Of a stretch of DNA of 8,679 nt, positions 1-6,882 are shown piece by piece. Source of the stretch: Pseudomonadota bacterium (GTDB lineage: Bacteria > Pseudomonadota > Gammaproteobacteria > Burkholderiales > Burkholderiaceae); the NCBI GenBank assembly GCA_023441105.1, contig JAEZQX010000317.1, forward strand, positions 1 through 8,679. The letters run 5' to 3'. The notes beneath the pieces were generated by a model. It was not told the DNA's origin, did no database searches, and saw only the letters and a list, made by a program, of their open reading frames with translations. Every line of letters starts with the position of its first letter. Position 1 is the stretch's first letter. The translations under genes were made by a program, and so were the position numbers.

Positions 1-2
1 GG

Positions 3-220
3 AGCCCGATCCTCGGCGGCTGCTGGTTGTGTGGCGGTGAGTGGTGCGGAGGTTGAGGCCGGGTTCGGCAGAGCGGCACCCGATGCCAGGGACGAGGGGG
101 CGCCGCCAGAGGCCGGGCGAAGCCCGATCCTCGGCGGCTGCTGGGGGTGGAGCGGTGAGTGGTGCGGAGGTTGAGGCTGGGGTCGGCTGAGCGGCACCCG
201 AGGCCGGGCACGAGGTGGGC
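3..220. repeat. Two-copy 118-base tandem repeat upstream of livM
   Basis: Copy 1 begins at 3 and copy 2 at 121, a period of 118 bases. Aligned by eye, the first 90 positions of each copy (3-92 and 121-210) differ at about 10 places. Blocks starting AGCCCGATCCTCGGCGGCTG and the GCGGTGAGTGGTGCGGAGG block are identical. Similarity fades after roughly 100 bases, and copy 2 runs out just before livM. The period is not a multiple of three and neither strand shows a convincing protein, so it looks non-coding. Copy 1 starts almost at the window edge, so more copies may lie to the left. Short GAGGCCGGGC-like motifs recur at the ends of both copies. Function unknown. Confidence 0.8.
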
Positions 221-273
221 GACGCGTGGCTGCGAGGGCGAAGTGCTTTAGTGAAAGAGGCATATCGATAAAT

Positions 274-1512
274 ATGACGATGGACGCATTCACCACCACT
301 GCCCGCAGGGACCTGCTGCTGCTGGTCGGCTTCAGCATCGCGGTCCTGGCGATGCCGCTGTGGCTGGCGCCGCTGGGCGCCGGCTACCCGGACTTGCTGC
401 AGCGCTTCGCGATCTACGGCATCTTCGCCATCGGCTTCAACATCCTGTTCGGGCTGACCGGGTACCTTTCGTTCGGGCATGCGGCGTTCCTCGGGGTGGG
501 CTCCTATGCGGCGGTCTGGTGCTTCAAGCTGCTCACCATGAACGTGATCCCCGCGGTCATCTCCGCCGTCCTGGTTTCCGGCCTGTTCGCGCTGCTGATC
601 GGCTACATCTGCCTGCGCCGCTCGGGCATCTATTTCTCGATCCTGACGCTGGCCTTCGCCCAGATGTCGTACAACCTCGCCTACTCGGTGCTCACGCCGA
701 TCACCAACGGCGAGACCGGCCTACAGATCACCCGCACCGATCCGCGGGTCCTTGATACCTGGCTGCGCGGCGCCAACACGACGATCCCGTCGACAAACCT
801 GTTCGGCATACCGATGACCGGCTACAGCGGCTTCTACTTCTGCGCCGCGATGTTGATCCTGGCGTTCTACCTCTCGCTGCGCATCACCCGCTCGCCGTTC
901 GGGACCATGCTGCGCGCCATCCGCTCGAACCAGAACCGCCTGAACTACACCGGCGTGCACACCCGGCCCTACGCCCTCGCCGCGTTCGTGATCTCGGGGC
1001 TGTTCGCCGGCCTGGCCGGGGCCCTGCTGGCGGTGACCGATCCGCTTGCCGGCGCCGAGCGGATGCAGTGGACGGCATCGGGCGAGGTGGTGCTGATGAC
1101 CATCCTCGGCGGTGTCGGCACGCTGCTCGGGCCGGTGCTCGGCGCGGGCATCATCAAGTACCTCGAGAACATCTTCTCGTCCTTCAACTCGCAGACCCTG
1201 CACGAGGTCTTCGGCTTCCTGCCGGACAGCCTGGAGGATGCGGTGGTGGCGGTCACCGGCCTGTTCGTCGGCGACGGCTGGCACCTGACGCTGGGACTGC
1301 TCTTCATGCTGCTGGTCATCTTCCTGCCGGGCGGCGTGATGGAAGGCATCACGCGCATCACAGCCGCCTTCGCCCGCCGGCGCCGCGCCGCGGCGGCCGG
1401 ATCCGCGCGCCGGCAGGCGTTCTCCGGGCCTGCCCAGTCTGCCCGGGCCGCCGAGAGTCCCGCCGTCGCCAACCACACGCCGCAACCGGACGCACCATCG
1501 TGGCAATCCTGA
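274..1512 (+). CDS. livM: Branched-chain amino acid type ABC transporter permease, LivM family
   Basis: This is an inner-membrane permease of the BPD_transp_2 (LivH/LivM) family. With a LivH partner it forms the channel of an importer for branched-chain amino acids or related amides; the substrate cannot be read from the sequence. The 412-residue product has about nine to ten hydrophobic segments. It shows the family hallmarks [18 protein letters not shown] near residues 60-80 and [19 protein letters not shown] near 270-290; the latter holds the coupling loop region that contacts the ATPases. Two oddities stand out. About 35 residues (NIFSSFN to VGDGW) lie between GIIKYLE and the last membrane helix, longer than in typical LivM. 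A roughly 50-residue Arg/Ala/Pro-rich tail follows [11 protein letters not shown] 274 was chosen because membrane-protein sequence begins soon after it and the upstream GTG at 226 lies in repeat-derived sequence. A purine-rich GAAAGAGG (253-260) is 13 bases away, rather distant; ATG 280 is an alternative. The gene overlaps livG by 13 bases. Confidence 0.93.
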   Translation: MTMDAFTTTARRDLLLLVGFSIAVLAMPLWLAPLGAGYPDLLQRFAIYGIFAIGFNILFGLTGYLSFGHAAFLGVGSYAAVWCFKLLTMNVIPAVISAVLVSGLFALLIGYICLRRSGIYFSILTLAFAQMSYNLAYSVLTPITNGETGLQITRTDPRVLDTWLRGANTTIPSTNLFGIPMTGYSGFYFCAAMLILAFYLSLRITRSPFGTMLRAIRSNQNRLNYTGVHTRPYALAAFVISGLFAGLAGALLAVTDPLAGAERMQWTASGEVVLMTILGGVGTLLGPVLGAGIIKYLENIFSSFNSQTLHEVFGFLPDSLEDAVVAVTGLFVGDGWHLTLGLLFMLLVIFLPGGVMEGITRITAAFARRRRAAAAGSARRQAFSGPAQSARAAESPAVANHTPQPDAPSWQS

Positions 1513-2255
1513 AGGTCAGCGCCGTCAACAAGAGCTTCAGCGGGCTCAGGGCGCTCAACGACGTCAACCTGAACGTCGAGCAAGGCAGCGTACATGCCAT
1601 CATCGGTCCCAATGGCGCCGGCAAGTCCACCCTGCTCAACTGCTTCGTCGGCCGGCTGACCCCGGACACCGGCAGCGTCGACTTCGACGGCCGGTCGCTG
1701 CTGGGACTCAAGCCACACCAGATCAACCAGGCCGGCGTGGCGCGCGTTTTCCAGACGCCCGAGATCTTCGGCGACCTCAGCCTGCTGGAGAACGTGATGG
1801 TGCCGACCTTCGCGCGTCGCGACGGTGCCTTCAAGGTCAATGCCTGGCCGCGCAGCGACCGGCAGGCGGACGTCCGCGACAAGGCCGAAGCCATGCTGGC
1901 GGAAGTCGGGCTTGCCGACGCCCGCCACGCGGTGGCGGCAACCCTGTCGCGCGGCGACAAGCGCCGGCTGGAACTGGCGATGTGCCTGGTGCAGGATCCG
2001 CGACTGCTGCTGCTCGACGAGCCGACCGCCGGCATGTCGCGGGCGGACACCAGCAACACGATCGACCTGCTGCAACGCATTGGCGGCGGCCGCGTCACCA
2101 AGGTGATCATCGAGCACGACATGCAGGTGGTGTTCTCGCTCGCCAACCGGATCAGCGTGCTGGCGCTCGGCACCGTCATCGCCGAAGGCGATCCGCAATC
2201 GATCAAGGCCGATCCAAGGGTCCGCGAGGCCTATCTCGGAGGCAACCACCCGTGA
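1500..2255 (+). CDS. livG: Branched-chain amino acid type ABC transporter ATP-binding protein, LivG family
   Basis: One of the two cytoplasmic ATPases of the Liv importer, 251 residues, the usual LivG length. Visible motifs in order: Walker [10 protein letters not shown] at 36-44, Q-loop glutamine 85 in RVFQTPEIF, signature [13 protein letters not shown] near 149-161, Walker B LLLLDEP at 169-175 with catalytic Glu174, and H-loop His206 in [10 protein letters not shown]. The RVFQTPxIF, EHDM and C-terminal [19 protein letters not shown] segments are typical of LivG rather than LivF. The signature reads LSRGD instead of LSGGQ; LivG proteins often vary here (for example SYGDQ or HGDQ). The GTG start at 1500 is the first start codon in front of the conserved [13 protein letters not shown] beta strand. 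It overlaps the end of livM by 13 bases, with only a weak ribosome-binding site, so translational coupling to livM is likely. Confidence 0.95.
   Translation: MAILKVSAVNKSFSGLRALNDVNLNVEQGSVHAIIGPNGAGKSTLLNCFVGRLTPDTGSVDFDGRSLLGLKPHQINQAGVARVFQTPEIFGDLSLLENVMVPTFARRDGAFKVNAWPRSDRQADVRDKAEAMLAEVGLADARHAVAATLSRGDKRRLELAMCLVQDPRLLLLDEPTAGMSRADTSNTIDLLQRIGGGRVTKVIIEHDMQVVFSLANRISVLALGTVIAEGDPQSIKADPRVREAYLGGNHP
2238..2242 (+). promoter_or_regulatory. Ribosome-binding site of livF
   Basis: A GGAGG core lies inside the 3' end of livG, nine bases before the GTG at 2252. It decides the livF start: the same frame is open further upstream, but no other start has a comparable site. The GTG overlaps the livG stop as GTGA, the classic arrangement for translational coupling. 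Confidence 0.75.
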
Positions 2256-3025
2256 GCTCCCCTGTCCTGGAGAAGTCGGCAGCGGCAGGCATCGCCCCTG
2301 CTGCGGCCGACGCCGCCGCCCGCCCCTTCTTCTCCTGCCGCGACCTGCACGCCTATTACGGCGAAAGCTACATCGTGCAGGGCGTCGGCTTCGACGTCCG
2401 CGAGTCGGAGATCGTCGCCCTCCTGGGGCGCAATGGCGCCGGCAAGACCTCCACCTTGCGCACTATCGCGCGCCTCGACGACCCGCAACTGAAGCGCGGC
2501 GAGATCTGGCTCGACCGGCAGCCGCTGCACCGGATGGCCGCCTGGCAGGCTGCCCGCGCCGGCGTCGGGCTGGTGCCGGAAGACCGCCGGATCATCGGCG
2601 GCCTGACGGTGGAAGAGAACCTCAAGCTGGCGCGCATCGAGGAGCCGCGCGGCTGGAGCATCGAGCGCCTCTACGAGCACTTTCCGCGGCTCGCGGAACG
2701 CCGCCTGCAGGACGCCGTCACGCTGTCCGGCGGCGAACAGCAGATGCTGGCGGTGGCGCGGGCGCTGTCGCGCGACGTCAAGCTGCTCCTGCTCGACGAA
2801 CCCTATGAAGGGCTGGCGCCGGTCATCGTCCAGGAAATCGAGAAGATCCTGCAGGAGGTCAAGAAGCTCGGCTTCACCACCATCATCGTCGAGCAGAATG
2901 CCATCGCCGCGCTCAACCTGGCCGACCGGGCCATCATCCTCGACATGGGCGAAGTAGTGTTCGACGGCAGCGCCCGCGAGGTGATCGACAACGTCGAGCT
3001 GCGGGAGGAATACCTGGCGGTGTGA
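2252..3025 (+). CDS. livF: Branched-chain amino acid type ABC transporter ATP-binding protein, LivF family
   Basis: The second ATPase of the importer, 257 residues. Motifs: Walker A GRNGAGKTS at 59-67, the LivF hallmark GLVPEDRRIIGGLTVEENL near 106-124, a canonical signature LSGGEQQML at 158-166, Walker B LLLLDEPYEGLAP at 178-190 with Glu183, and IIVEQNAIAALNLADR near 211-226. Gln215 stands where most ABC ATPases have the switch histidine; EQN is normal for LivF. About 24 Ala-rich residues (SAAAGIAPAAADAAARP) precede the first beta strand, so this protein is somewhat longer than the usual 230-240 residues. The GTG start overlaps the livG stop by four bases and has a GGAGG site nine bases upstream. 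This is the last gene of the visible liv operon; only 38 bases separate it from the convergent kinase gene. Confidence 0.95.
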   Translation: MSSPVLEKSAAAGIAPAAADAAARPFFSCRDLHAYYGESYIVQGVGFDVRESEIVALLGRNGAGKTSTLRTIARLDDPQLKRGEIWLDRQPLHRMAAWQAARAGVGLVPEDRRIIGGLTVEENLKLARIEEPRGWSIERLYEHFPRLAERRLQDAVTLSGGEQQMLAVARALSRDVKLLLLDEPYEGLAPVIVQEIEKILQEVKKLGFTTIIVEQNAIAALNLADRAIILDMGEVVFDGSAREVIDNVELREEYLAV

Positions 3026-3031
3026 CGATGG

Positions 3032-3054
3032 GCGGCGACCGGATCCGGCGCCGC
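3032..3054. terminator. GC-rich inverted repeat between convergent livF and kinase genes
   Basis: The 38-base convergent gap (3026-3063) contains GCGGCG (3032-3037) and its complement CGCCGC (3049-3054). They flank a CCGGATCCGG palindrome (3039-3048), so the transcript from either strand could fold into a hairpin. There is no U-run on either side, so it does not fit a standard intrinsic terminator. It may end transcription in a Rho-assisted way or merely be a GC-rich coincidence. The position between two converging stop codons is the main support. Confidence 0.35.
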
Positions 3055-3063
3055 TCGCCGTCG

Positions 3064-3894
3064 TCAGGTCGTCCCCGCCGCCAGGTGCAGCCGGCCGAGA
3101 TGCTCCAGCCGGGCGGCAGCCATCCGCGCCACCTCCAGGCTCGGCTCCGGGAACTGGCCGTGGGCGAGAAACCAGGCGGCCGACAGGCCGGACCACGCCA
3201 GCACCCATTGCAAAAGGCGAATCGGCTCGAGCGAGGCCGCCGACGCCACCCGCTGCAGGCGGCGCATGAAGAGCTCGGGCGACGTGGCGGTGGCCGGATC
3301 CGGGTTGCAGAAGAGATTGGCGTAGTCGAAGCCGCGCTCGCCATGCAGGCGCTTGGGATCGATGGCGAGCCAGCCGCGCTCGCCGAAGTCGAGGATGTTG
3401 CCGTGGTGGATGTCGCCGTGGAGCACCACCTTGTCCTGTTGCGAGGCGAGCAGGCTGGCGGCAGTGGCGGCGCAGATCGCCAGCACGCCGCCGTGGGCAG
3501 CCGCGGCCGGCTGCAGGTCCCGGAACCAGTCCTCCAGCGCAACCAGCGGGGGCGGCGGCTTGGCCCGCGGCGCGTGCAGGCGCGCCACCACGTCGCAGAT
3601 GATCCGGGTGGCCTCGTCATCCCGGCCGCCGCGCGACATGTCGATCAGCGACCGCCGGCACTGTGCCCGCTCCATCAGCAGCGCCTCGCCCTCCAGCGCC
3701 AGCACCCGGGCCGCTCCTTTCCCATCCCACCATGCCATCACCATGGCGCCCGCCTTCTCCTCGGCCTCGACGGCAACCTTGAGCATGGCCGGCTTGCCGC
3801 GCCAGATCACCGGCAGCAGGCAACTGCTGCGGGTGACGATGGCATCGCCATCCGCCTGCAGCCCCCAGCGCCGGAGGTACGCGTCGAACATCAT
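3064..3894 (-). CDS. Aminoglycoside/hydroxyurea phosphotransferase family kinase (APH(6)/StrB-like)
   Basis: A 276-residue small-molecule kinase of the APH_6_hur family (streptomycin 6-kinase and hydroxyurea kinase type), expected in the cytoplasm. Visible features: ATP-lysine candidate Lys39 in MLKVAVE, catalytic-loop motif HGDIHHGN at 159-166 (catalytic Asp161, Asn166), and the metal-binding segment WLAIDPKRLHGERGFDYANLF near 175-195 with Asp179. The last segment is especially typical of StrB-like enzymes, and the length matches them. The ATG at 3894 (minus strand) was chosen because a GGAAGA site lies about five bases ahead of it; a second ATG follows at 3891. The frame remains open upstream to 4008, but that stretch is Arg-rich and unlike the family. 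Transcription is toward livF. The family includes resistance enzymes, but chromosomal homologues often have unknown substrates; nothing here (no mobile element, no change in base composition) suggests acquired resistance. Confidence 0.9.
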   Translation of the reverse strand: MMFDAYLRRWGLQADGDAIVTRSSCLLPVIWRGKPAMLKVAVEAEEKAGAMVMAWWDGKGAARVLALEGEALLMERAQCRRSLIDMSRGGRDDEATRIICDVVARLHAPRAKPPPPLVALEDWFRDLQPAAAAHGGVLAICAATAASLLASQQDKVVLHGDIHHGNILDFGERGWLAIDPKRLHGERGFDYANLFCNPDPATATSPELFMRRLQRVASAASLEPIRLLQWVLAWSGLSAAWFLAHGQFPEPSLEVARMAAARLEHLGRLHLAAGTT

Positions 3895-3975
3895 GGCAGT
3901 CTTCCGGCGGACTTCGGAGCGATCCCGGCGAACCGGCCGGTGGCGGCAATTGAACGAGTCTACGGCGCGGGGGCA

Positions 3976-4020
3976 CCGGCGGCGGCAGCGCTCAACGCTC
4001 CGCCACACTCTGGCCGCCGG
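3976..4020 (-). other. Inverted repeat (possible hairpin) between dacB and the kinase gene
   Basis: CCGGCGGC (3976-3983) and its exact complement GCCGCCGG (4013-4020) are separated by 29 bases. A smaller AGCG/CGCT pair (3987-3990 and 3996-3999) lies inside. The structure sits in the 144-base gap just after the dacB stop and before the kinase start, and reads in the direction of both genes. It lacks a U-run, so it could be an mRNA 3'-end structure, a weak terminator, or chance in GC-rich DNA. Nothing else was recognised in this gap apart from the kinase ribosome-binding site. Confidence 0.3.
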
Positions 4021-4038
4021 CAGGGGCGGCGTGGCCGA

Positions 4039-5481
4039 TCAGCCGTTCTGGTAGACCCAGCGCAGCAGGGCATCCTGCGCCCTGCCCGCGCCTTCGGCGC
4101 GCGGTCCGTTGATCAGCAACGCCACCGCGTAGCGCTCGCCGGATGCGGCGGTGACATAGCCCGCGATGGCACGGACATCGCGCAAGGTGCCGGTCTTGAT
4201 GAATGCGTTGCCCGCCACCGGATGGCGACGCAGGCGGGTGCGCATCGTACCGTCGATGCCGACCTGCGGCAGCGAATCCTCGAACATCGCCGCGTGGATG
4301 CTGCCGTCGGCATGCACCAGCATCGCCGTCAGGTCCTCCGCCGATACCCGCTCGATGCGCGACAGGCCCGAGCCGTTCTCCAGCACCAGCGATGGCATCG
4401 CCAGGCCCTGGTTGGCATACCACTGCTTCACCACCCGACGGGCATCGTCGGCGGTCGCCGGCGTCTGCTGGTTGTGGGCGGCGATCTGCAGCAGCAGCAT
4501 ACGCGCCATCACGTTGTTGCTGTACTTGTTGACGTCGCGCACGACGTCGGCGAGCGTCCGGGGCGAATGCCACTGGAAGTAGGGTTCGCCGCGGGCGGCG
4601 CCGGGCTGCACCCGCGTCTTGCCGGTGATGACGCCGCCGGCGTTGCGCCAGGCGGCCTTGAAGAAGCCGTGGATGAACTGGCGGTGCGACAGTGCGGCAG
4701 CGAAGAAATGCTGGTCGCCGCAGGCGCGGACCTGCGTGCCGCTGCTCCGGATCAGCGGCCGGCTCTCGTCGCCGACCGCGTCGTCGATCGAGAAGCCGGT
4801 GCTGTTGGGACGGCACTTGCCGCCCAGCACCTTCACCTGGTTGTCGATGCGCACGTCGGCCAGCGGCGGATCGAGCGTCACCTCGCGGCTGCGCGGATCG
4901 ATCACGAAGCGCGTCGCCTTGAAGTTCATCAGCGCGGCATACGGCCGGACGTTGTAGGGTTGCGAGCTGTCGCCATCGAAAGCCTCGAGCTGCTCGGGTC
5001 CGGCGGCGTACAGCGAATCGTCGATGACCAGGTCGCCGCGGATCTCCCGCAGGCCGGCCAGCCGCAACTTCGCGACCACCTCGTTCATGTCCTCGATGAC
5101 CAGCTTCGGATCGCCCCCGCCCTTGATAACCAGGTCGCCGACCAGCATGTCGCCGATCACCGGCCCGGTGGCGTGAACGGAGGTGACCCAGCGATAGTCC
5201 GGCCCCAGCAGCGACATGGCCGCGTAGGTCGTGACCAGCTTCATCGTCGACGCCGGGTTCAAGGGTTTGGCGCCATTGTGGTTGGCACGCAGCGGGCCGT
5301 GGCCGAGCGGGCGCACCACCATCCCGTATTGCTCGGGATGGATGCCCGCCGCCTCGATCACCTGCTCCGCGCCCTGCGTCGCCGGCAACTGCGGCTGCGC
5401 GGCCTGCGCGGCGCCGGTGCCGAAGGAAACCGTGGCGGTCAACGCCAGCAAGATCGGGACTCCCAGCCGCCGAACGTTCAT
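4039..5481 (-). CDS. dacB: D-alanyl-D-alanine carboxypeptidase/endopeptidase, PBP4 (DacB) family
   Basis: A class C low-molecular-weight penicillin-binding protein of peptidase family S13. It trims D-Ala from peptidoglycan stem peptides and cleaves D-Ala-mDAP cross-links in the periplasm. The 480-residue length is close to that of E. coli PBP4. An N-terminal signal peptide (MNVRRLG, a hydrophobic run, then GAAQAAQ) is likely cut near residue 28. All three active-site motifs are present: Ser78-Thr-Met-Lys81 within NPASTMKL, Ser321-Asn-Asn323 in KYSNNVMA, and Lys429-Thr-Gly431 in FIKTGTL. Other family landmarks are DLVIKGGGDP near 116-125, LENGSGLSR near 367-375 and the YNVRPYAALMN region near 176-186. 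The large stretch between SxxK and SxN matches the inserted domains of this class. Cys223 and Cys254 could form a disulfide. The ATG at 5481 fits the signal peptide and has a modest AGG-type site upstream. Confidence 0.95.
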   Translation of the reverse strand: MNVRRLGVPILLALTATVSFGTGAAQAAQPQLPATQGAEQVIEAAGIHPEQYGMVVRPLGHGPLRANHNGAKPLNPASTMKLVTTYAAMSLLGPDYRWVTSVHATGPVIGDMLVGDLVIKGGGDPKLVIEDMNEVVAKLRLAGLREIRGDLVIDDSLYAAGPEQLEAFDGDSSQPYNVRPYAALMNFKATRFVIDPRSREVTLDPPLADVRIDNQVKVLGGKCRPNSTGFSIDDAVGDESRPLIRSSGTQVRACGDQHFFAAALSHRQFIHGFFKAAWRNAGGVITGKTRVQPGAARGEPYFQWHSPRTLADVVRDVNKYSNNVMARMLLLQIAAHNQQTPATADDARRVVKQWYANQGLAMPSLVLENGSGLSRIERVSAEDLTAMLVHADGSIHAAMFEDSLPQVGIDGTMRTRLRRHPVAGNAFIKTGTLRDVRAIAGYVTAASGERYAVALLINGPRAEGAGRAQDALLRWVYQNG

Positions 5482-5546
5482 GCGTACCTGCCCATCATCA
5501 AGCTGCCCATTGCCAGTAGTCCACGATCGAGGTTCTTGAGCGCGGA

Positions 5547-5555
5547 ATTATTTCA
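5547..5555 (-). promoter_or_regulatory. Candidate extended -10 promoter for dacB
   Basis: Read on the minus strand, TGAAATAAT matches an extended -10 element (TGn followed by AATAAT). It stands out as an AT-rich island in GC-rich DNA, about 65 bases before the dacB ATG. I see no convincing -35 box at the proper spacing, which extended -10 promoters do not strictly need. The rest of the 189-base gap between EamA and dacB (5482-5670) shows no gene that I can recognise. Confidence 0.4.
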
Positions 5556-5670
5556 CGGGGTCGACGCGAAACCGGACGACGGCAGACGGACGTCTTGAAA
5601 CGGCGGATGGCGGCGACAGGCGGTCGACCAGGCGAGGCAAGGGGACGACGGTACGCCCGCCGGAACCGGA

Positions 5671-6651
5671 TCAGGCCGGCCGGGCTGGCCGGAACAGCAG
5701 CGATCCGTATTGCGCCAGGGCGACGCCCGCCATCGTGATGACGGCGCCGATGATCTTGTTGACGGTCATGTCCTCGCCGATCACGAACCAGGACACGGCG
5801 CCCGCCACCACCGGCATCAGGTACATCAGCGGCGCCGTGCGGGCGACGCCACGGATCGCATTGACCCAGCCCCACACGATCCAGCCGATGAAGGCCGACA
5901 CCAGCACGCCCCACAGGATGCCGGCCCAGACGGCCCAGCCCAGCTCGTCCCAGGCCACGCCCATGCCGGCGTGCCAGGACAGCCCGACCAGCAGCGGGCT
6001 GGCCAGCAAGGTGGTATAGGCCATCACCGGCACGCCACCCAGCCGCATGATCACCGGCTTGGCGGCGACGGTGTAGTAGGAGAAGAAGGATGCCGCCACC
6101 AGCAGGATCAGGTCGCCGCTGCCGGCGCGCCAGCGCTCGCCGAGGAGCTTGTCGGACAGGAAGACCAGCACTCCGGCACAAGCCAGGGCCACGCCGGCCA
6201 CCTGCCCGCGCGACAGCTTCTCGACGCCGGTCAGGCGCAGCAGGATCAGCGTGAACATCGGCCCGCAGGCGAGGATCAGCGACGAGGAGAAGGCGGTCGA
6301 CAGATGGATGCCGAAGGTGACGAGGCCGACGTGCAGGACATGGCCGGCCAGCGCGAGCTTGACCAGCTCGCGCAGGTCGCTGCGATCGACCGGCGGCCAG
6401 TCGACGCCGTAGCGGTAGAACAGGAACAACGCCGCGCACAGCGGCATCATCAGGAACCGCACGAACAGGAAGCCGGCCGGGGTGAGGATCGGGAAGATCA
6501 GCTTCTGGACGGTGAAGTTGGTCCCCCAGACGAAGATCAGGGCGAGCGCGATCCAGAGCGCGCGACGCTGCAGGTCGGGCGTCGCTATCAATTGGCGGGG
6601 GCTGCGGTCAAGAAAGTCCCGGCAGTGCTGAAGACGAGGGGTGGCGCACAT
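5671..6651 (-). CDS. EamA/DMT-superfamily transporter (RhaT/YdcZ-like permease)
   Basis: An inner-membrane transporter with two EamA repeats, 326 residues. Ten hydrophobic helices can be read. The first repeat has ALWIALALIFVWGTNFTVQ, a TPAGFLFVRFLMMP helix, ELVKLALAGHVLHVGLVTFGI, an SSSLILACGPMFTLILL helix and GVALACAGVLVFLSD. The second has LILLVAASFFSYYTVAAKP, PVMAYTTLLASPLLVGL, WAGILWGVLVSAFIGWIVW, PLMYLMPVVAGAVSWFVIGE and KIIGAVITMAGVALAQYG. WGTNF and the P-x-F/P-V-V pattern before helices four and nine are EamA hallmarks. Family members export amino acids or other metabolites; the substrate cannot be told here. The ATG at 6651 was chosen over ATG 6690 because a good -10 box overlaps the latter, so the transcript should begin after it. 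The ribosome-binding site is weak, and roughly 30 hydrophilic residues precede helix one. Transcribed divergently from the WD40 gene. Confidence 0.9.
   Translation of the reverse strand: MCATPRLQHCRDFLDRSPRQLIATPDLQRRALWIALALIFVWGTNFTVQKLIFPILTPAGFLFVRFLMMPLCAALFLFYRYGVDWPPVDRSDLRELVKLALAGHVLHVGLVTFGIHLSTAFSSSLILACGPMFTLILLRLTGVEKLSRGQVAGVALACAGVLVFLSDKLLGERWRAGSGDLILLVAASFFSYYTVAAKPVIMRLGGVPVMAYTTLLASPLLVGLSWHAGMGVAWDELGWAVWAGILWGVLVSAFIGWIVWGWVNAIRGVARTAPLMYLMPVVAGAVSWFVIGEDMTVNKIIGAVITMAGVALAQYGSLLFRPARPA
5676..5692 (-). other. Short perfect hairpin at the end of the EamA gene
   Basis: CCGGCC (5676-5681) and GGCCGG (5687-5692) flank a five-base loop, directly before the TGA at 5673-5671 in reading direction. 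It could slow ribosome or polymerase at the gene end, but no U-run follows and the bases also encode the FRPARPA tail, so chance is a real possibility. Confidence 0.25.
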
Positions 6652-6688
6652 CCCGTCGGGCGACAGGACGGCATCAGGCGAGATGCAC

Positions 6689-6716
6689 ATGATAGGCAGC
6701 GCGCGGCGCTTTTCAA
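6689..6716 (-). promoter_or_regulatory. Sigma70-like promoter for the EamA transporter gene
   Basis: On the minus strand, TTGAAA (6716-6711) is followed after 16 bases by TATCAT (6694-6689). Each box differs from consensus at one position. Transcription would start near 6682, giving a leader of about 30 bases before ATG 6651. The boxes lie in an otherwise GC-rich gap, which strengthens the call. Confidence 0.6.
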
Positions 6717-6793
6717 AATCAGCCGACGTACGCCGCATGAACCGCGGCGAACGGCGCGACGACCAACCGGCGTGCGGCGCGCGTGGCGCAGGC

Positions 6794-6822
6794 TTGGCAG
6801 CGGTACGGGCGAAGACTATATT
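6794..6822 (+). promoter_or_regulatory. Sigma70-like promoter for the WD40/caspase-type gene
   Basis: TTGGCA (6794-6799), a 17-base spacer, then TATATT (6817-6822). The boxes match consensus at five of six positions each and the spacing is ideal. Transcription would start near 6829, leaving a leader of roughly 40-55 bases before the candidate starts at 6868 and 6883. It points away from the EamA promoter; about 77 bases separate the two -35 boxes, room for a shared regulator, though I see no clear operator. Confidence 0.6.
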
Positions 6823-6882
6823 GCCCATCGGCACTGCCTCGGCGCCGGCTGGCCCGCGCGCGTATCCATGAGGACACACCAA

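Noticed and set aside
226..273. GTG at 226 as the livM start (16 extra residues)
   Set aside because: The added residues derive from the end of repeat copy 2 and do not look like a LivM N-terminus; no ribosome-binding site is evident.
969..2249. Minus-strand open frames across livM and livG
   Set aside because: They have no domain-like sequence and lie opposite genes with intact ABC permease and ATPase motifs; typical shadows in GC-rich DNA.
2894..2902. Loss of the switch histidine in LivF (EQN instead of EHD)
   Set aside because: Gln at this place is characteristic of the LivF family, so it is not an inactivating change.
3064..3894. Acquired aminoglycoside-resistance gene
   Set aside because: No insertion sequence, integron or composition change surrounds it, and family membership alone does not show a resistance role.
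5498..5530. Mini-frame VDYWQWAA upstream of dacB, resembling an aromatic-rich leader peptide
   Set aside because: It is only eight codons, starts with GTG without a clear ribosome-binding site, has no attenuator-like alternative hairpins, and dacB is not an amino acid biosynthesis gene.
3022..5598. Open frame of 858 codons on the + strand, antisense to the kinase and dacB genes
   Set aside because: Its product is rich in Arg, Gln, His and Ala with no recognisable domain. It mirrors two genes with intact catalytic motifs on the other strand, and such frames arise readily in DNA with strong wobble G/C bias.
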